Shown: piece after piece, positions 45,612 through 54,264 of the stretch | Numbering within the stretch: the first letter of the stretch is position 1 | How the letters are laid out: every line of letters begins with the position of its first letter | Source of the DNA: a candidate division Zixibacteria bacterium HGW-Zixibacteria-1 | GTDB lineage: Bacteria > Zixibacteria > MSB-5A5 > GN15 > PGXB01 | DNA: 64,000 nt | Assembly (NCBI GenBank): GCA_002838945.1 | Contig: PGXB01000002.1 | Span: 89,474 to 153,473, forward strand | Reading direction: 5' to 3' | Translations under genes and position numbers: made by a program | The notes under the pieces: model-generated | Databases searched by the model: none | What the model saw: the letters and a program-made list of their open reading frames with translations, nothing else | What the model was told of the DNA's origin: nothing

Positions 45612-47282
45612 ATGCCGTATCCAGAGGAATTAATAAATCTTATAAAGGTTGTCGAGAGCACCCGCGCCGAGCGTGTCGAACGCAAGAAGCACAACGAGGA
45701 GGTTCCCTTCCTGTCGCTGGATGATCGCCACGAGATGCTCAACTATCATCCCGATTTCAAAGAGGAAGGCCGCCGCGCGTTATTGGTCGGACCCTCCAAA
45801 GGTTATCGTATCGCGCACGAGATGTGCGAAATGCTCGAGGCCCGCAGCCGGGTCAATCCGGAGGCCATCGACCTTTCCAAAATCGACTATGAAACCGATG
45901 TGCTTATCATCGGCGGCGGCGGCGCCGGCACTTCGGCCGCACTGCTGGCCCAGGAACAGGGGGCGAAAGTCATTATCGCCACCAAACTGCGCCACGGCGA
46001 CGCCAACACCATGATGGCCGAAGGCGGCATCCAGGCCGCTACCAAAGGCCACAAAGATTCGCCGTACTACCATTATCTCGATGTCATGGGCGGCGGTCAT
46101 TTCAAGAATACGCCCGAACTGGTCGAGAAACTTGTCACCGAAGCGCCCGATGTCATCAAGTGGCTGGAATCGCTCGGATGCAACTTCTCCAAGTTCCCCG
46201 ATGGCACCCTGCATACTATCCACGGCGGCGGGACCTGCCGCAAGCGGATGCATTATGCCGCCGATATCACCGGGGCCGAGATGATGCGCACAATCCGCGA
46301 TGAGGCGCGCAACCGCATCAACGATATCAAAGTTATCGAGTTCTCGCCGGCGGTGGAACTCATTCTGAATGACCAGGGGCATTGCGCCGGCGCGGTACTG
46401 TACAACATGGAAACCGAAGAATACCTGATCGTTAAGGCCAAAGCGGTTGTTATGGCGACCGGCGGTTCGGGACGCCTTCATATACAGGGCTTCATGACCA
46501 CGAACCATTACGGCGCGACCGCCGACGGCATTGTTATGGGTTACAGAGCGGGCGTTCCGGTCTGTTTCCTGCATACCGTGCAGTACCACCCCACCGGAAT
46601 CGTTTTCCCTGAACAGGCCGAGGGGATCCTGATCACGGAAAAGTTCCGGGGGTCCGGCGCCAACCTGGTTAACATCGAAGGCAACCAGTTTGTCAACGAG
46701 CGCGAGCCGCGTGATGTCGAGGCGGCCTCTATTATCAAGGAATGTGTCGTCAAGGGCAAGGGCATCCCGACCCCGACCGGCAAGCTCGGCATCTGGCTCG
46801 ATTCGCCGATGATCGATACGCTTTCGGGCGAAGGCACCGTCGAGCGCGAGTTCCCCGGCAAATACATTCTGTATAAACGGTTCGGCATCGACATATCCAA
46901 AGAGCCGATGCTCATCTACCCCACTCTGCACTACCAGAACGGCGGACTGGAATTCAAGAACACCGGCGACACCGCTGTTCCCGGCCTGTTTGTGGCCGGC
47001 GAAGTGGGCGGCGGCATTCACGGCGAAAACCGCCTGATGGGCAACTCGCTTCTGGATATCATGGTCTTCGGACGCATCGCCGGCAAGAACGCCGCGATCT
47101 ATGCCAAAACCAGTGCCAAAGAGGGCAAGCTGTCGCTGGAGCATGTGGTAAAATACAATAAGGAAGTGGCCGACGCCGGCATTTCCGCTGAAAAAGTGGC
47201 ACCGATGCTTCTCCCCGACTACACCGACCCGCGCATCCGCGCTCGCCAGTTGACCTCGCATTATGTCGGCACGATGAGATAA
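45612..47282 (+). CDS. Fumarate reductase-like flavoprotein subunit (non-covalent FAD)
   Basis: The 556-residue protein has the FAD-binding GGGGAGTSAA at 101-110 and active-site segments YHPTGIVFP, REPRDVEAASI, LHYQNGG and HGENRLMGNSLLD. These match the fumarate reductase/SDH/aspartate oxidase family. At the position of the covalent FAD histidine (RSH in SDH) it has DANTMMAEGG, with N132 instead, so FAD is probably not covalently bound. An N-terminal extension of about 95 residues precedes the nucleotide fold. GAGGT lies five bases before the ATG. As last gene of the hdrC-hdrB-frdB-like operon it resembles thiol:fumarate reductase TfrA or a type E enzyme. The direction of catalysis is not known. 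Confidence 0.87.
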   Translation: MPYPEELINLIKVVESTRAERVERKKHNEEVPFLSLDDRHEMLNYHPDFKEEGRRALLVGPSKGYRIAHEMCEMLEARSRVNPEAIDLSKIDYETDVLIIGGGGAGTSAALLAQEQGAKVIIATKLRHGDANTMMAEGGIQAATKGHKDSPYYHYLDVMGGGHFKNTPELVEKLVTEAPDVIKWLESLGCNFSKFPDGTLHTIHGGGTCRKRMHYAADITGAEMMRTIRDEARNRINDIKVIEFSPAVELILNDQGHCAGAVLYNMETEEYLIVKAKAVVMATGGSGRLHIQGFMTTNHYGATADGIVMGYRAGVPVCFLHTVQYHPTGIVFPEQAEGILITEKFRGSGANLVNIEGNQFVNEREPRDVEAASIIKECVVKGKGIPTPTGKLGIWLDSPMIDTLSGEGTVEREFPGKYILYKRFGIDISKEPMLIYPTLHYQNGGLEFKNTGDTAVPGLFVAGEVGGGIHGENRLMGNSLLDIMVFGRIAGKNAAIYAKTSAKEGKLSLEHVVKYNKEVADAGISAEKVAPMLLPDYTDPRIRARQLTSHYVGTMR

Positions 47283-47312
47283 CGATTATAATCCTTAGTC
47301 CTCCCGGACTAT

Positions 47313-47349
47313 AAAAAGCCGCCGGGCGCTGCTGAGCCCGGCGGCTTTT
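47313..47349 (+). terminator. Rho-independent terminator of the HdrCB-FrdBA operon
   Basis: The stem of AAAAGCCGCCGGGC and its complement, with an 8-base loop and a final TTTT, lies 30 bases after the stop of the flavoprotein gene. Because the stem ends in A/T runs on both sides it could work in both directions. Confidence 0.9.
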
Positions 47350-47698
47350 ACTATAATTGAATTCCCTGATGAGTCGCTTTCTAATATTATTGAGTAAGCA
47401 AACCTGGGGTCGAATGATATTTTATGTGACTTGCGTACTTGTCAATAAATTTGAACTCTTCGAATTTATTACTTAATGATCTTTTATTATTTGACTGCTT
47501 CCTCTTGCATTAGCAAAAAGGTCTCTTTCCATATGTACCGATTTCTTTCTATGAGGCTCCGAACCATAGACGGTCTGTTTTTTGAGCATCGTCCAATAAA
47601 AAATGCAAAAAATGTTAAAGTAAGTACTGAGGAACAGAGTGTGGTCAGCAGTTTTATCAAATTAGAGTCGTAAGTAATAATATTAATGGCAGTCGTAG

Positions 47699-47721
47699 GT
47701 CAGGAGTCTTGCACTCCTGAC
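47699..47721. repeat. REP-like hairpin, family 3
   Basis: The palindrome GTCAGGAG/CTCCTGAC has a 7-base loop. It resembles the adjacent terminator hairpin (GTCAGGACC), so they may be members of one dispersed repeat family. Confidence 0.6.
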
Positions 47722-47747
47722 ATTATTTATAGCAACCATATAAAAAA

Positions 47748-47770
47748 GTCAGGACCGCAAGGGTCCTGAC
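47748..47770 (-). terminator. Rho-independent terminator of sdhCDAB
   Basis: The 9-bp stem GTCAGGACC/GGTCCTGAC with a 5-base loop is followed by TTTTTTAT on the minus strand, 42 bases after sdhB. Confidence 0.87.
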
Positions 47771-47812
47771 CCGCAAAAATGCCTGATTGCATGTCTATTC
47801 GCAAATTATAAC

Positions 47813-48535
47813 TTATGACCCCGTCTTTTTCAGTTTACCCAGCAGTTTCGCCTTGACCGCCTTCATTTTCAACTTGCCGATGGCGCCGGTCGGATCAAGA
47901 TCCTTCGGGCAGACCTGCTGGCAGTTGAATATGGTATGGCAGCGGAAAACGCCGTAATCGGTGGCCAGGTAGGCCAGCCGCTCATACGTGGCGTTATCGC
48001 GCGAGTCATCGACAAACCGCAGCGCCTTCAGCAGCGCATGCGGCCCCAGGTAATCCGGGTCGGTCGAAATAACCGGACATGAACCATAACAGGCGCCGCA
48101 GAGAATGCAATCGACATGAAAATCGATTTTTTTGCGATCCCTGGGCGACTGCCTGAATTCCTTTGTCGGAATTTCGCCGTTATGAATCAGATACGGTTTG
48201 ATCTTTTCGTAATTATCGAAGAACGGTGTCAGGTCAACCACCAGGTCGCGGATGATTGTCATATGCGCCAGCGGCCGCACCGTCACCGTGCCGCCCATCT
48301 CCGAAACCTGTGTCTCGCAGGCCAGGCGGTACTCTCCGTTGATATGCATCGCACATGAGCCGCAGACTCCCATCCGGCAGGATGACCTGAAAGCCAGCGT
48401 CGGATCGAGGTTTTCAAGAATATAGTACAGCCCTTCAAGAACCGTCATCGACTTCGTATCCGGCAGATTATATTCTTGAAAACGGGCCATCGAATCTGAT
48501 TCGGGAGTGTATCTAAAAACCTTGAATATCGCCAT
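47813..48535 (-). CDS. sdhB: Succinate dehydrogenase iron-sulfur subunit
   Basis: The 240-residue protein has the 2Fe-2S site in SCRMGVCGSCAMHING with a later LACE cysteine, the 4Fe-4S site CILCGACYGSCP, and the site CHTIFNCQQVCPKD typical of the 3Fe-4S/4Fe-4S end. This is a standard SdhB and differs clearly from the paralogous subunit at 44807. It is the last gene of sdhCDAB. The SD AAGGAAG is eight bases before the ATG. Confidence 0.95.
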   Translation of the reverse strand: MAIFKVFRYTPESDSMARFQEYNLPDTKSMTVLEGLYYILENLDPTLAFRSSCRMGVCGSCAMHINGEYRLACETQVSEMGGTVTVRPLAHMTIIRDLVVDLTPFFDNYEKIKPYLIHNGEIPTKEFRQSPRDRKKIDFHVDCILCGACYGSCPVISTDPDYLGPHALLKALRFVDDSRDNATYERLAYLATDYGVFRCHTIFNCQQVCPKDLDPTGAIGKLKMKAVKAKLLGKLKKTGS

Positions 48536-48537
48536 TT

Positions 48538-50241
48538 TTAATACTTCCTTTCTTCAGGTTCGTACTTACCGAGTGTTACAGGTTTATACGAAATCTCGGG
48601 CGCCCCGTCTTTGAAATTATAGATGGTATGTTTCAACCATTGCTCGTCCAGACGCTTTGGAAAATCTCTCCGGAAATGCGAACCGCGCGATTCGGTTCGG
48701 TTGACCGCCCCCATGGCAATGGCAAGGGCGGTATCGATATTCCCGGCAATTTCGGTCACCCAGAGAAAATCATAATTAAATTTACCCGTATCCGGTATGG
48801 CCCTGATCTTCTCGAACCTTTCGCGCAGTTGCTTGACGGTGTCGACAGCGCTTTCCATGTCGTCCTTCGTGCGGAAGATACCGATCTTATCCATCATGGC
48901 CCGGGCGAGTTCGTTCTTGATATCGTACGGATTTTCCTTGCCGCTCGATGTCCGCAGCTTCTGGTACCGCTCCTTCTCCTCTTTAAGCGCCTTGTTCAAT
49001 GTCTCATCGTCAGCCGATCCGGACATATCTTTCAGGCGCGCGGCGGCATGCCGGCCCGCCCGGGCGCCGAAGACGATCGTGTCAAGAAGCGAATTACCGC
49101 CCAATCGATTGGCCCCGTGAACCGAAACACAGGCGCATTCGCCGACCGCATAAAAACCGTCAACCGCCGTCAAACCATCCTTGTCGCAGTCTATCCCGCC
49201 CATGGTGTAATGCATGGCCGGATGCACCGGAATCGGTTCCTTGATGGGATCGATATTGCGGAAGTCCATGGCGATTTCCCGAATACCCGGAAGGCGCTCC
49301 ATAATTTTCTCGGCGCCCAGATGCCTCAGGTCGAGCTGAAGATAACGGTCCTCAAAACCTCTCCCCTCATTAATCTCGGTCTGCATCGAACGGGCGACAA
49401 TATCCCGCGGCGCCAGTTCCATGATTTTCTCGGAAACATAGTTCTTCATGAAACGCTCGCCCTTGTTGTTGAGCAGATAACCGCCCTCGCCGCGGCAGCC
49501 TTCGGTCATAAGAATCGATGATCCGTCAAGTCCCGTTGGATGGAACTGAATAAATTCCATGTCCTTTAACGGAATACCGGCCCAGTACGGCATGGCCACG
49601 CCAAGCCCGGTCGAAGCATGAGCATTGGTTGTATTGACCGAGTACACCCGGCCCGAACCGCCGGTCGCAAAAATGACGATTTTCGCGCCGATCGTTTGCA
49701 GCTCGCCGGTATGCAGATTCATTATCACAACACCGGCGCAATGCCCGTCGCGAATCGCCAGCTTTGTCACGAACCGCTCGTAAAGAACCTCTATATTTCT
49801 CTTGACCACCTGTTCATAAAGCGCATGCAGGAGATACAGGCCGGTCCGGTCGGCACCGTAACAGGTGCGGGGAAATCCCCCGCCGCCGAACGGCCGCTGG
49901 GCGATAGAACCGTCTTCGAAGCGCGAAAACGGACAACCCCAGTGATCCATTTCATAAATGATACCCGGAGCATCGGCGGTCATGATTTCGACCGCATTCT
50001 GGTCGGCCAGAAAATCGGATCCTTTGATAGTATCATAAGCATGTCTATCGGGACTGTCGTCGCGCCCCTCCGGGTGGTTGCCCAGCGCCGCGTTTATTCC
50101 GCCCTGGGCCGCACCCGAATGCGACCGCACCGGATGAATCTTGGAAATGAGGGCCACCGATTTCACTCCGGCATCATGAGCGGCTATAGCCGCGCGTAAT
50201 CCGGATAATCCACCGCCGACAATGACAATATCATAAAACAT
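48538..50241 (-). CDS. sdhA: Succinate dehydrogenase flavoprotein subunit
   Basis: The 567-residue protein has the dinucleotide fold [13 protein letters not shown] and the covalent-FAD motif [12 protein letters not shown] (H41). The active-site segments are [22 protein letters not shown] and [13 protein letters not shown]. It oxidises succinate to fumarate on the cytoplasmic face of the membrane and passes electrons through SdhB to the quinone. It starts 2 bp after sdhD. It differs from the second family member at 45612, which lacks the histidine. Confidence 0.96.
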   Translation of the reverse strand: MFYDIVIVGGGLSGLRAAIAAHDAGVKSVALISKIHPVRSHSGAAQGGINAALGNHPEGRDDSPDRHAYDTIKGSDFLADQNAVEIMTADAPGIIYEMDHWGCPFSRFEDGSIAQRPFGGGGFPRTCYGADRTGLYLLHALYEQVVKRNIEVLYERFVTKLAIRDGHCAGVVIMNLHTGELQTIGAKIVIFATGGSGRVYSVNTTNAHASTGLGVAMPYWAGIPLKDMEFIQFHPTGLDGSSILMTEGCRGEGGYLLNNKGERFMKNYVSEKIMELAPRDIVARSMQTEINEGRGFEDRYLQLDLRHLGAEKIMERLPGIREIAMDFRNIDPIKEPIPVHPAMHYTMGGIDCDKDGLTAVDGFYAVGECACVSVHGANRLGGNSLLDTIVFGARAGRHAAARLKDMSGSADDETLNKALKEEKERYQKLRTSSGKENPYDIKNELARAMMDKIGIFRTKDDMESAVDTVKQLRERFEKIRAIPDTGKFNYDFLWVTEIAGNIDTALAIAMGAVNRTESRGSHFRRDFPKRLDEQWLKHTIYNFKDGAPEISYKPVTLGKYEPEERKY

Positions 50242-50243
50242 GA

Positions 50244-50660
50244 TCAGTGCCCTCCCACGCCGTAATTGTTAATGAAAAATTTCGGCCATTGGAGTTCGAT
50301 GGCAATAATCATCAGTATCACGAACAGGATTGCGGCGATCCAGAAAAGAATCTTATGGCCGCGGGACCAGTTGAAAAAGTCGGTTATCGTGATACGCAGC
50401 CCGTTCAGCATATGCATGAATACCCCGGCGATCAAAAGAACTTCCAGAATCGCGAAAAACGGATTCTGAACCGTCCCCATTCGATCGTCGAATGCCTGCG
50501 GTCCACTGATGGCCGAGGAAAGAACAAACGTATGCATTATCAGATATACCGACAGGCCGATACCGGTAATCCGATGAATCCAGTAGGAATAATTGCCGAT
50601 GTTCTTGTTCAGCCCGGCATCTTTGACCATCCCCTGAAGTTTCGATTCCTTCGCCATCAT
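50244..50660 (-). CDS. sdhD: Succinate dehydrogenase membrane anchor subunit
   Basis: The frame is open much further upstream, but the SD AGGAGGAGGGG sits just before the ATG at 50660, which overlaps the sdhC stop. The 138-residue protein has three membrane helices with a possible heme histidine in YLIMHTF and another in FMHMLNGLR. It anchors SdhAB and helps form the quinone site. Confidence 0.88.
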   Translation of the reverse strand: MMAKESKLQGMVKDAGLNKNIGNYSYWIHRITGIGLSVYLIMHTFVLSSAISGPQAFDDRMGTVQNPFFAILEVLLIAGVFMHMLNGLRITITDFFNWSRGHKILFWIAAILFVILMIIAIELQWPKFFINNYGVGGH

Positions 50661-51031
50661 GCCCCTCCTCCTAAAAGATTGTTGAGAGTCATGACCGCCG
50701 TAACGATCAATATGATTCCCAGAATCCAGAATACGGTCTTCATAAAAACAGCGGCTCCCGCTTTGAGACGGAAATCGGCAATAATCTGCCAGAAACCGTT
50801 GAGCGCATGAAAAACGACAAAAGGCACAAAGGCGATATAGTAAATTTTCCACCAGACCGAGGATTGAAGATTTTCCCTGACCCCGGCAAAATTGATTATG
50901 CCCGATACCGTTATATCATGAAACAAATGATGGACATTAAGGTGCGTTATCAGAAAAAATGCCAGCAGGATTCCCGAGATTCGCTGCAGGAACCATGTCA
51001 GCACACTTTGATTTGACACTCTTTCGGCCAT
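50657..51031 (-). CDS. sdhC: Succinate dehydrogenase cytochrome b subunit
   Basis: The 124-residue protein has three transmembrane helices. The segment LQRISGILLAFFLITHL carries the conserved S/R residues of the quinone site, and histidines in HLNVHHLFHD and VVFHALNGFWQI are possible heme b ligands. A strong SD (AAGGAGG, five bases from ATG) and a good promoter precede it, so it is the first gene of sdhCDAB. Confidence 0.9.
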   Translation of the reverse strand: MAERVSNQSVLTWFLQRISGILLAFFLITHLNVHHLFHDITVSGIINFAGVRENLQSSVWWKIYYIAFVPFVVFHALNGFWQIIADFRLKAGAAVFMKTVFWILGIILIVTAVMTLNNLLGGGA

Positions 51032-51081
51032 CCGAACCTCCTTGGCACTAAAATATGGTTCTAATTAATCTAGTTTGCAAA

Positions 51082-51109
51082 ATTATGAGATTTTGCCCCC
51101 TGATGTCAA
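51082..51109 (-). promoter_or_regulatory. Sigma70-like promoter of sdhCDAB
   Basis: Consensus TTGACA (51109-51104) and CATAAT (51087-51082) with a 16-base spacer lie about 50 bp before the sdhC start. Confidence 0.75.
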
Positions 51110-51258
51110 GGGTTATCTGCATTTTTCGGCAATATATCGATTTCTCAGGTCTATATTGTGTGATATTGGAAATATAAGTACAGATTTATCCGATTTCCCG
51201 CGGATACCGCCCCGGTCGGCGGCGCCGGATATTGGACTTAACAATGAACACAACCTTA

Positions 51259-52029
51259 TTATATCTTAATTGTCAGGTTATCTTTTCCGACAATTATTTT
51301 CCCGCCGGCGGCTTGGGCCCCGGCAAATTTCAGCATTTCGGATATTTTATCATCGCCGATATGCGACAGTACCACTTTGGCTATCTGCTTTTTTTCTATC
51401 AGTGACGGTAGTTGGTCGGTATCGACGTGAGTCGTCTCGGTAATCAAAAGATCGAGTTTTTCCAGATAATTTTCCATTTCATCGATCGAAACGATGTCGG
51501 CCGTATACAGTAATTTTTTGCCGCCGATCTTCACCAGATACGAATAACACTCCATTTTATTGGGATATTCGGTCGCTTCGATTATTTCCGAATTGGTCAT
51601 AAGATGCAAGTTGACTATCGGCTTAACCTCAACCTCGCGGCCCAAAACGGTGACAGGTGCATCGATCGCCTTCAGTTCCAGCTTGAAGGGCAGCTTCTCA
51701 TCGAAAAGATAACACGCGTTGAGATATTTTTTGACCGGCTTAACCGCTTCCGCCGGAAGATACACGGTCAGCGGTTCCAGGCGATCGGCCAGATACAGCA
51801 ATTGGATAAACACCGGTAAATCCGATACATGATCGGGATGCATATGCGAGATAAAAATAGCATCGACTTTTGCCGGCTCGAAAGCCGACCGGACGAATGA
51901 TGATGACACCCCGCTGCCGCAGTCGAACAACAGCAGCCTGCCGTTATATTCCAGAACATAACCGGAACTGCTTCGCTCTGCCGAAGGGTTGCCCGATCCG
52001 GATCCGAGGATGGTAATTGATAAATTCAT
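51259..52029 (-). CDS. Metallo-beta-lactamase-fold hydrolase (RNase Z-like)
   Basis: The 256-residue protein has the metal-binding HMHPDH motif (H62, H64, D66, H67), further metal-ligand candidates in the LITETTHVD region and a final VVLSHIGDD histidine. The order resembles RNase Z/ElaC-type proteins, but it lacks the long flexible arm typical of true tRNase Z. It could equally be another phosphodiesterase. An AGGA motif precedes the ATG. It lies alone between sdhC and an AT-rich gene. Confidence 0.8.
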   Translation of the reverse strand: MNLSITILGSGSGNPSAERSSSGYVLEYNGRLLLFDCGSGVSSSFVRSAFEPAKVDAIFISHMHPDHVSDLPVFIQLLYLADRLEPLTVYLPAEAVKPVKKYLNACYLFDEKLPFKLELKAIDAPVTVLGREVEVKPIVNLHLMTNSEIIEATEYPNKMECYSYLVKIGGKKLLYTADIVSIDEMENYLEKLDLLITETTHVDTDQLPSLIEKKQIAKVVLSHIGDDKISEMLKFAGAQAAGGKIIVGKDNLTIKI

Positions 52030-52050
52030 AATATTCCTATAAACTGCAGT

Positions 52051-52818
52051 TCATTTCTCGTTAACGTATTTTTGCCAATTATCTATCAGGATTTCTTTGC
52101 TATTGCCTTCTTCAGGTATTATACCACTAATCAAATGGTATTTCTCCTCATTGAGATACTTCTTGTCAATTTTCTCAATAAAACTTAATAAAGAATCTCT
52201 TACCCAGCAGATATTGTCTCGCGCAATTTTTGCTGCTATATAATTAAATGCTGAGTAATCTCTAAATATGTGGGAGACTGGCCAGAAATTTTCGGGGAAG
52301 TCATCATGAAGTTCATGTCTTTTATTTGTCTTTAATTTTATTAGAACTATCCATGTTTGCGGGGTAATATGCAACATTCCATTCCTAATTTCTACCAGTT
52401 CCCTAAAAGTCTTATAAGCTATAGAATCCATATTAAAATAAAATGCTGGAGGTTCAAGCAAAGGATTGCATAAAGTGGGCAGGAAATAAATCTTGCTAGC
52501 AAGTGGCCAACGATCGATTTTTTGTGAGATTTGAGCCTTATTTAATAGCTCTTTTGGTAAATCCTTCTTATCCCTGACCGAATAATCCTTTAGGATAAAA
52601 TTTGCAAATGCCTCAATAGCAGTCATTCCCATTAAAAAGCTTGCTTTGGCAATTATTTTTTCGGAGTAAAATATCCTTGGGTTGAAGGCCTCCGGCTTAG
52701 TGGGGTCCTGTGCATGAATCTCTTCATATAATTTTTCGGATTCCGATAAAAAGTGATCCATTCCATAAAATAATTGCTGAAAGGAACGACCAGCATATTT
52801 TGCAAATTGCCAAGGCAT
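52051..52818 (-). CDS. HEPN-like domain protein, AT-rich
   Basis: The 255-residue, mostly helical protein has MTAIEAFANFIL (about 65-76) followed by EIRNGMLHITP, in which R145-N146..H150 forms the RxxxxH motif of HEPN nucleases. Sequences of this kind (an AIEAF helix, later RN..xH) are typical of HEPN domains found in toxin, abortive infection and RNA-degrading proteins. The gene is AT-rich relative to its surroundings and has no clear SD, which suggests recent acquisition. No nucleotidyltransferase partner is coded next to it. The cleavage target is unknown. Confidence 0.6.
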   Translation of the reverse strand: MPWQFAKYAGRSFQQLFYGMDHFLSESEKLYEEIHAQDPTKPEAFNPRIFYSEKIIAKASFLMGMTAIEAFANFILKDYSVRDKKDLPKELLNKAQISQKIDRWPLASKIYFLPTLCNPLLEPPAFYFNMDSIAYKTFRELVEIRNGMLHITPQTWIVLIKLKTNKRHELHDDFPENFWPVSHIFRDYSAFNYIAAKIARDNICWVRDSLLSFIEKIDKKYLNEEKYHLISGIIPEEGNSKEILIDNWQKYVNEK

Positions 52819-52896
52819 ATTTTTTTATAAATATATATTGTTTGAATTAATATATCTTAATTCAAATAGAAAACAATAGCCTATTATTCATTAGAT

Positions 52897-54204
52897 TCAT
52901 ACTCTCATCGGTTGTCTCTTTCGGTAAGTCAGCGTCCGCCATAGCCATTCGGCCGGGCCGAAGCGGAAATGTCTCAGCCAGAGCGGACTTACTGTCAAAT
53001 TAATGATCCACATCACGACTACAAACCACATCAAATAAAACCGCTCAATCCGACCGAACAGCCCCAGGCCATAACCATAAAATATTGTAGTAAATACGAT
53101 TGAATGGAGCAAGTAATTGGATAACGCCGTCCGCCCGACTGCCGCCAGACATCGTGTCAACCATCTCAAAATACCGAATTTATAAATCAACATTATCAGG
53201 CCGACATGCCCCAGCGCCGTCAGGATGCTGCCGATATAGTTATAATGCAATCCTTCGCGGAACTGATAAATAAAATCAAAATTATGAGCCATGAGCCCCT
53301 TGATCCCGTAAATAACCACAGGCAGACCGATTCCAAAACCGATAACAGTCATAAATATATAGAACCTGATGGAGCGGAGAGCCGAAAAAACACCGAGTTT
53401 CATCAAAGCCATTCCCAGCAGCATTAATCCCAGTGCCCTCCAGATTATTATGAAGAATAGCGCCTGCGTCTGCATCATCAGGGTAACCGGCATTCTGAAT
53501 TTCAGAACATCGAGATATTTGCCGCGATAGGCATCGATCTCCGTTCGTATTGCCTCGTCGGGGGGACTGAAGACATTATTTATTTCTTCCCAAACGATGA
53601 TCATTTTTTCCTGCGATGGGCTGATTTCCTTCCCTGCCCGTCTCGATTGCTCTGCCGCCGCGGCGCTTTCCTTCATAACGGCGAAATTGAAACTGGCGCC
53701 GAGTTGCATCAGGATACCGAATATGAATACGATAAGGCTCAATATGATAAGCGTTCGGGGCGAACGCCGACGGAAAAGAAAAAGAATCATTCCGCAGACG
53801 GCATAAGTCACCAGGACATCGCCATGCCAGATCAGGTAAGCATGCGCAAGACCTAAAACCAGAAGCCACAGCATACGGCGATAATGAATTCCGCCAAACT
53901 TGCGCCCCGCTTTTTCGGCTTTATCATACATCATGATAATACCGGCTCCGAAAAGCATCGAAAAAATCCCCATCATCTTTTGAAGAAAAAGCAGTGACGT
54001 AAACTGCCACGTCAGCAGATTCAATCCCAGAAAGCCGCCGGCAACAGAGGGATTGAACATGACGGCGCCCGGCAGGGCAAAGAAATAAATATTGATCCCA
54101 AGAATGCCGAGCACGGCGACACCGCGAAGAATATCGACGGAAGCAATACGCTCCGCCCCGCGAACCGGAGCAACCCCGGAATTCATCCCCGGAGATTCCT
54201 GCAT
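52897..54204 (-). CDS. DUF418-domain (YeiB-like) membrane protein
   Basis: The 435-residue polytopic protein starts with the family hallmark RIASVDILRGVAVLGILGIN. It continues with FSMLFGAGI, WHGDVLVTYAVCGMI and the C-terminal DUF418 segments TALSNYLLHSIVFT and GPAEWLWRTLTYRKRQPMR. The family consists of inner-membrane proteins of about ten helices, some proposed as transporters; no substrate is known. It lies 60 bp after threonine aldolase on the same strand. Confidence 0.88.
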   Translation of the reverse strand: MQESPGMNSGVAPVRGAERIASVDILRGVAVLGILGINIYFFALPGAVMFNPSVAGGFLGLNLLTWQFTSLLFLQKMMGIFSMLFGAGIIMMYDKAEKAGRKFGGIHYRRMLWLLVLGLAHAYLIWHGDVLVTYAVCGMILFLFRRRSPRTLIILSLIVFIFGILMQLGASFNFAVMKESAAAAEQSRRAGKEISPSQEKMIIVWEEINNVFSPPDEAIRTEIDAYRGKYLDVLKFRMPVTLMMQTQALFFIIIWRALGLMLLGMALMKLGVFSALRSIRFYIFMTVIGFGIGLPVVIYGIKGLMAHNFDFIYQFREGLHYNYIGSILTALGHVGLIMLIYKFGILRWLTRCLAAVGRTALSNYLLHSIVFTTIFYGYGLGLFGRIERFYLMWFVVVMWIINLTVSPLWLRHFRFGPAEWLWRTLTYRKRQPMRV

Positions 54205-54264
54205 AATGCGTCCTCCCGTGATTTGAAATGCAAGAACCGGCAGGCGGCAATTGCGGTCGCCGCC

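Larger units (their letters stand above)
47350..47812. other. Non-coding gap between the two convergent succinate/fumarate operons
   Basis: This AT-rich stretch has no credible gene. A 65-codon frame at 47476 has no SD and no protein-like character. It contains two hairpins, 47699-47721 and 47748-47770, that share GTCAGGA stems. Confidence 0.6.

Noticed and set aside
45780-47261. 493-codon open frame antisense to the fumarate reductase-like flavoprotein
   Set aside because: It is a shadow of a GC-rich gene. The product has no domain character and no SD, while the plus strand codes a clear flavoprotein.
47476-47673. 65-codon open frame in the gap between the redox operons
   Set aside because: No SD, no promoter, no protein-like features; lies in AT-rich non-coding DNA.
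48628-49521. 297-codon open frame antisense to sdhA
   Set aside because: The minus strand codes a full SdhA with all motifs; the antisense frame has low-complexity composition.
50661-50852. Longer SdhD start
   Set aside because: The extension lies inside sdhC in another frame, and the strong SD sits just before ATG 50660.
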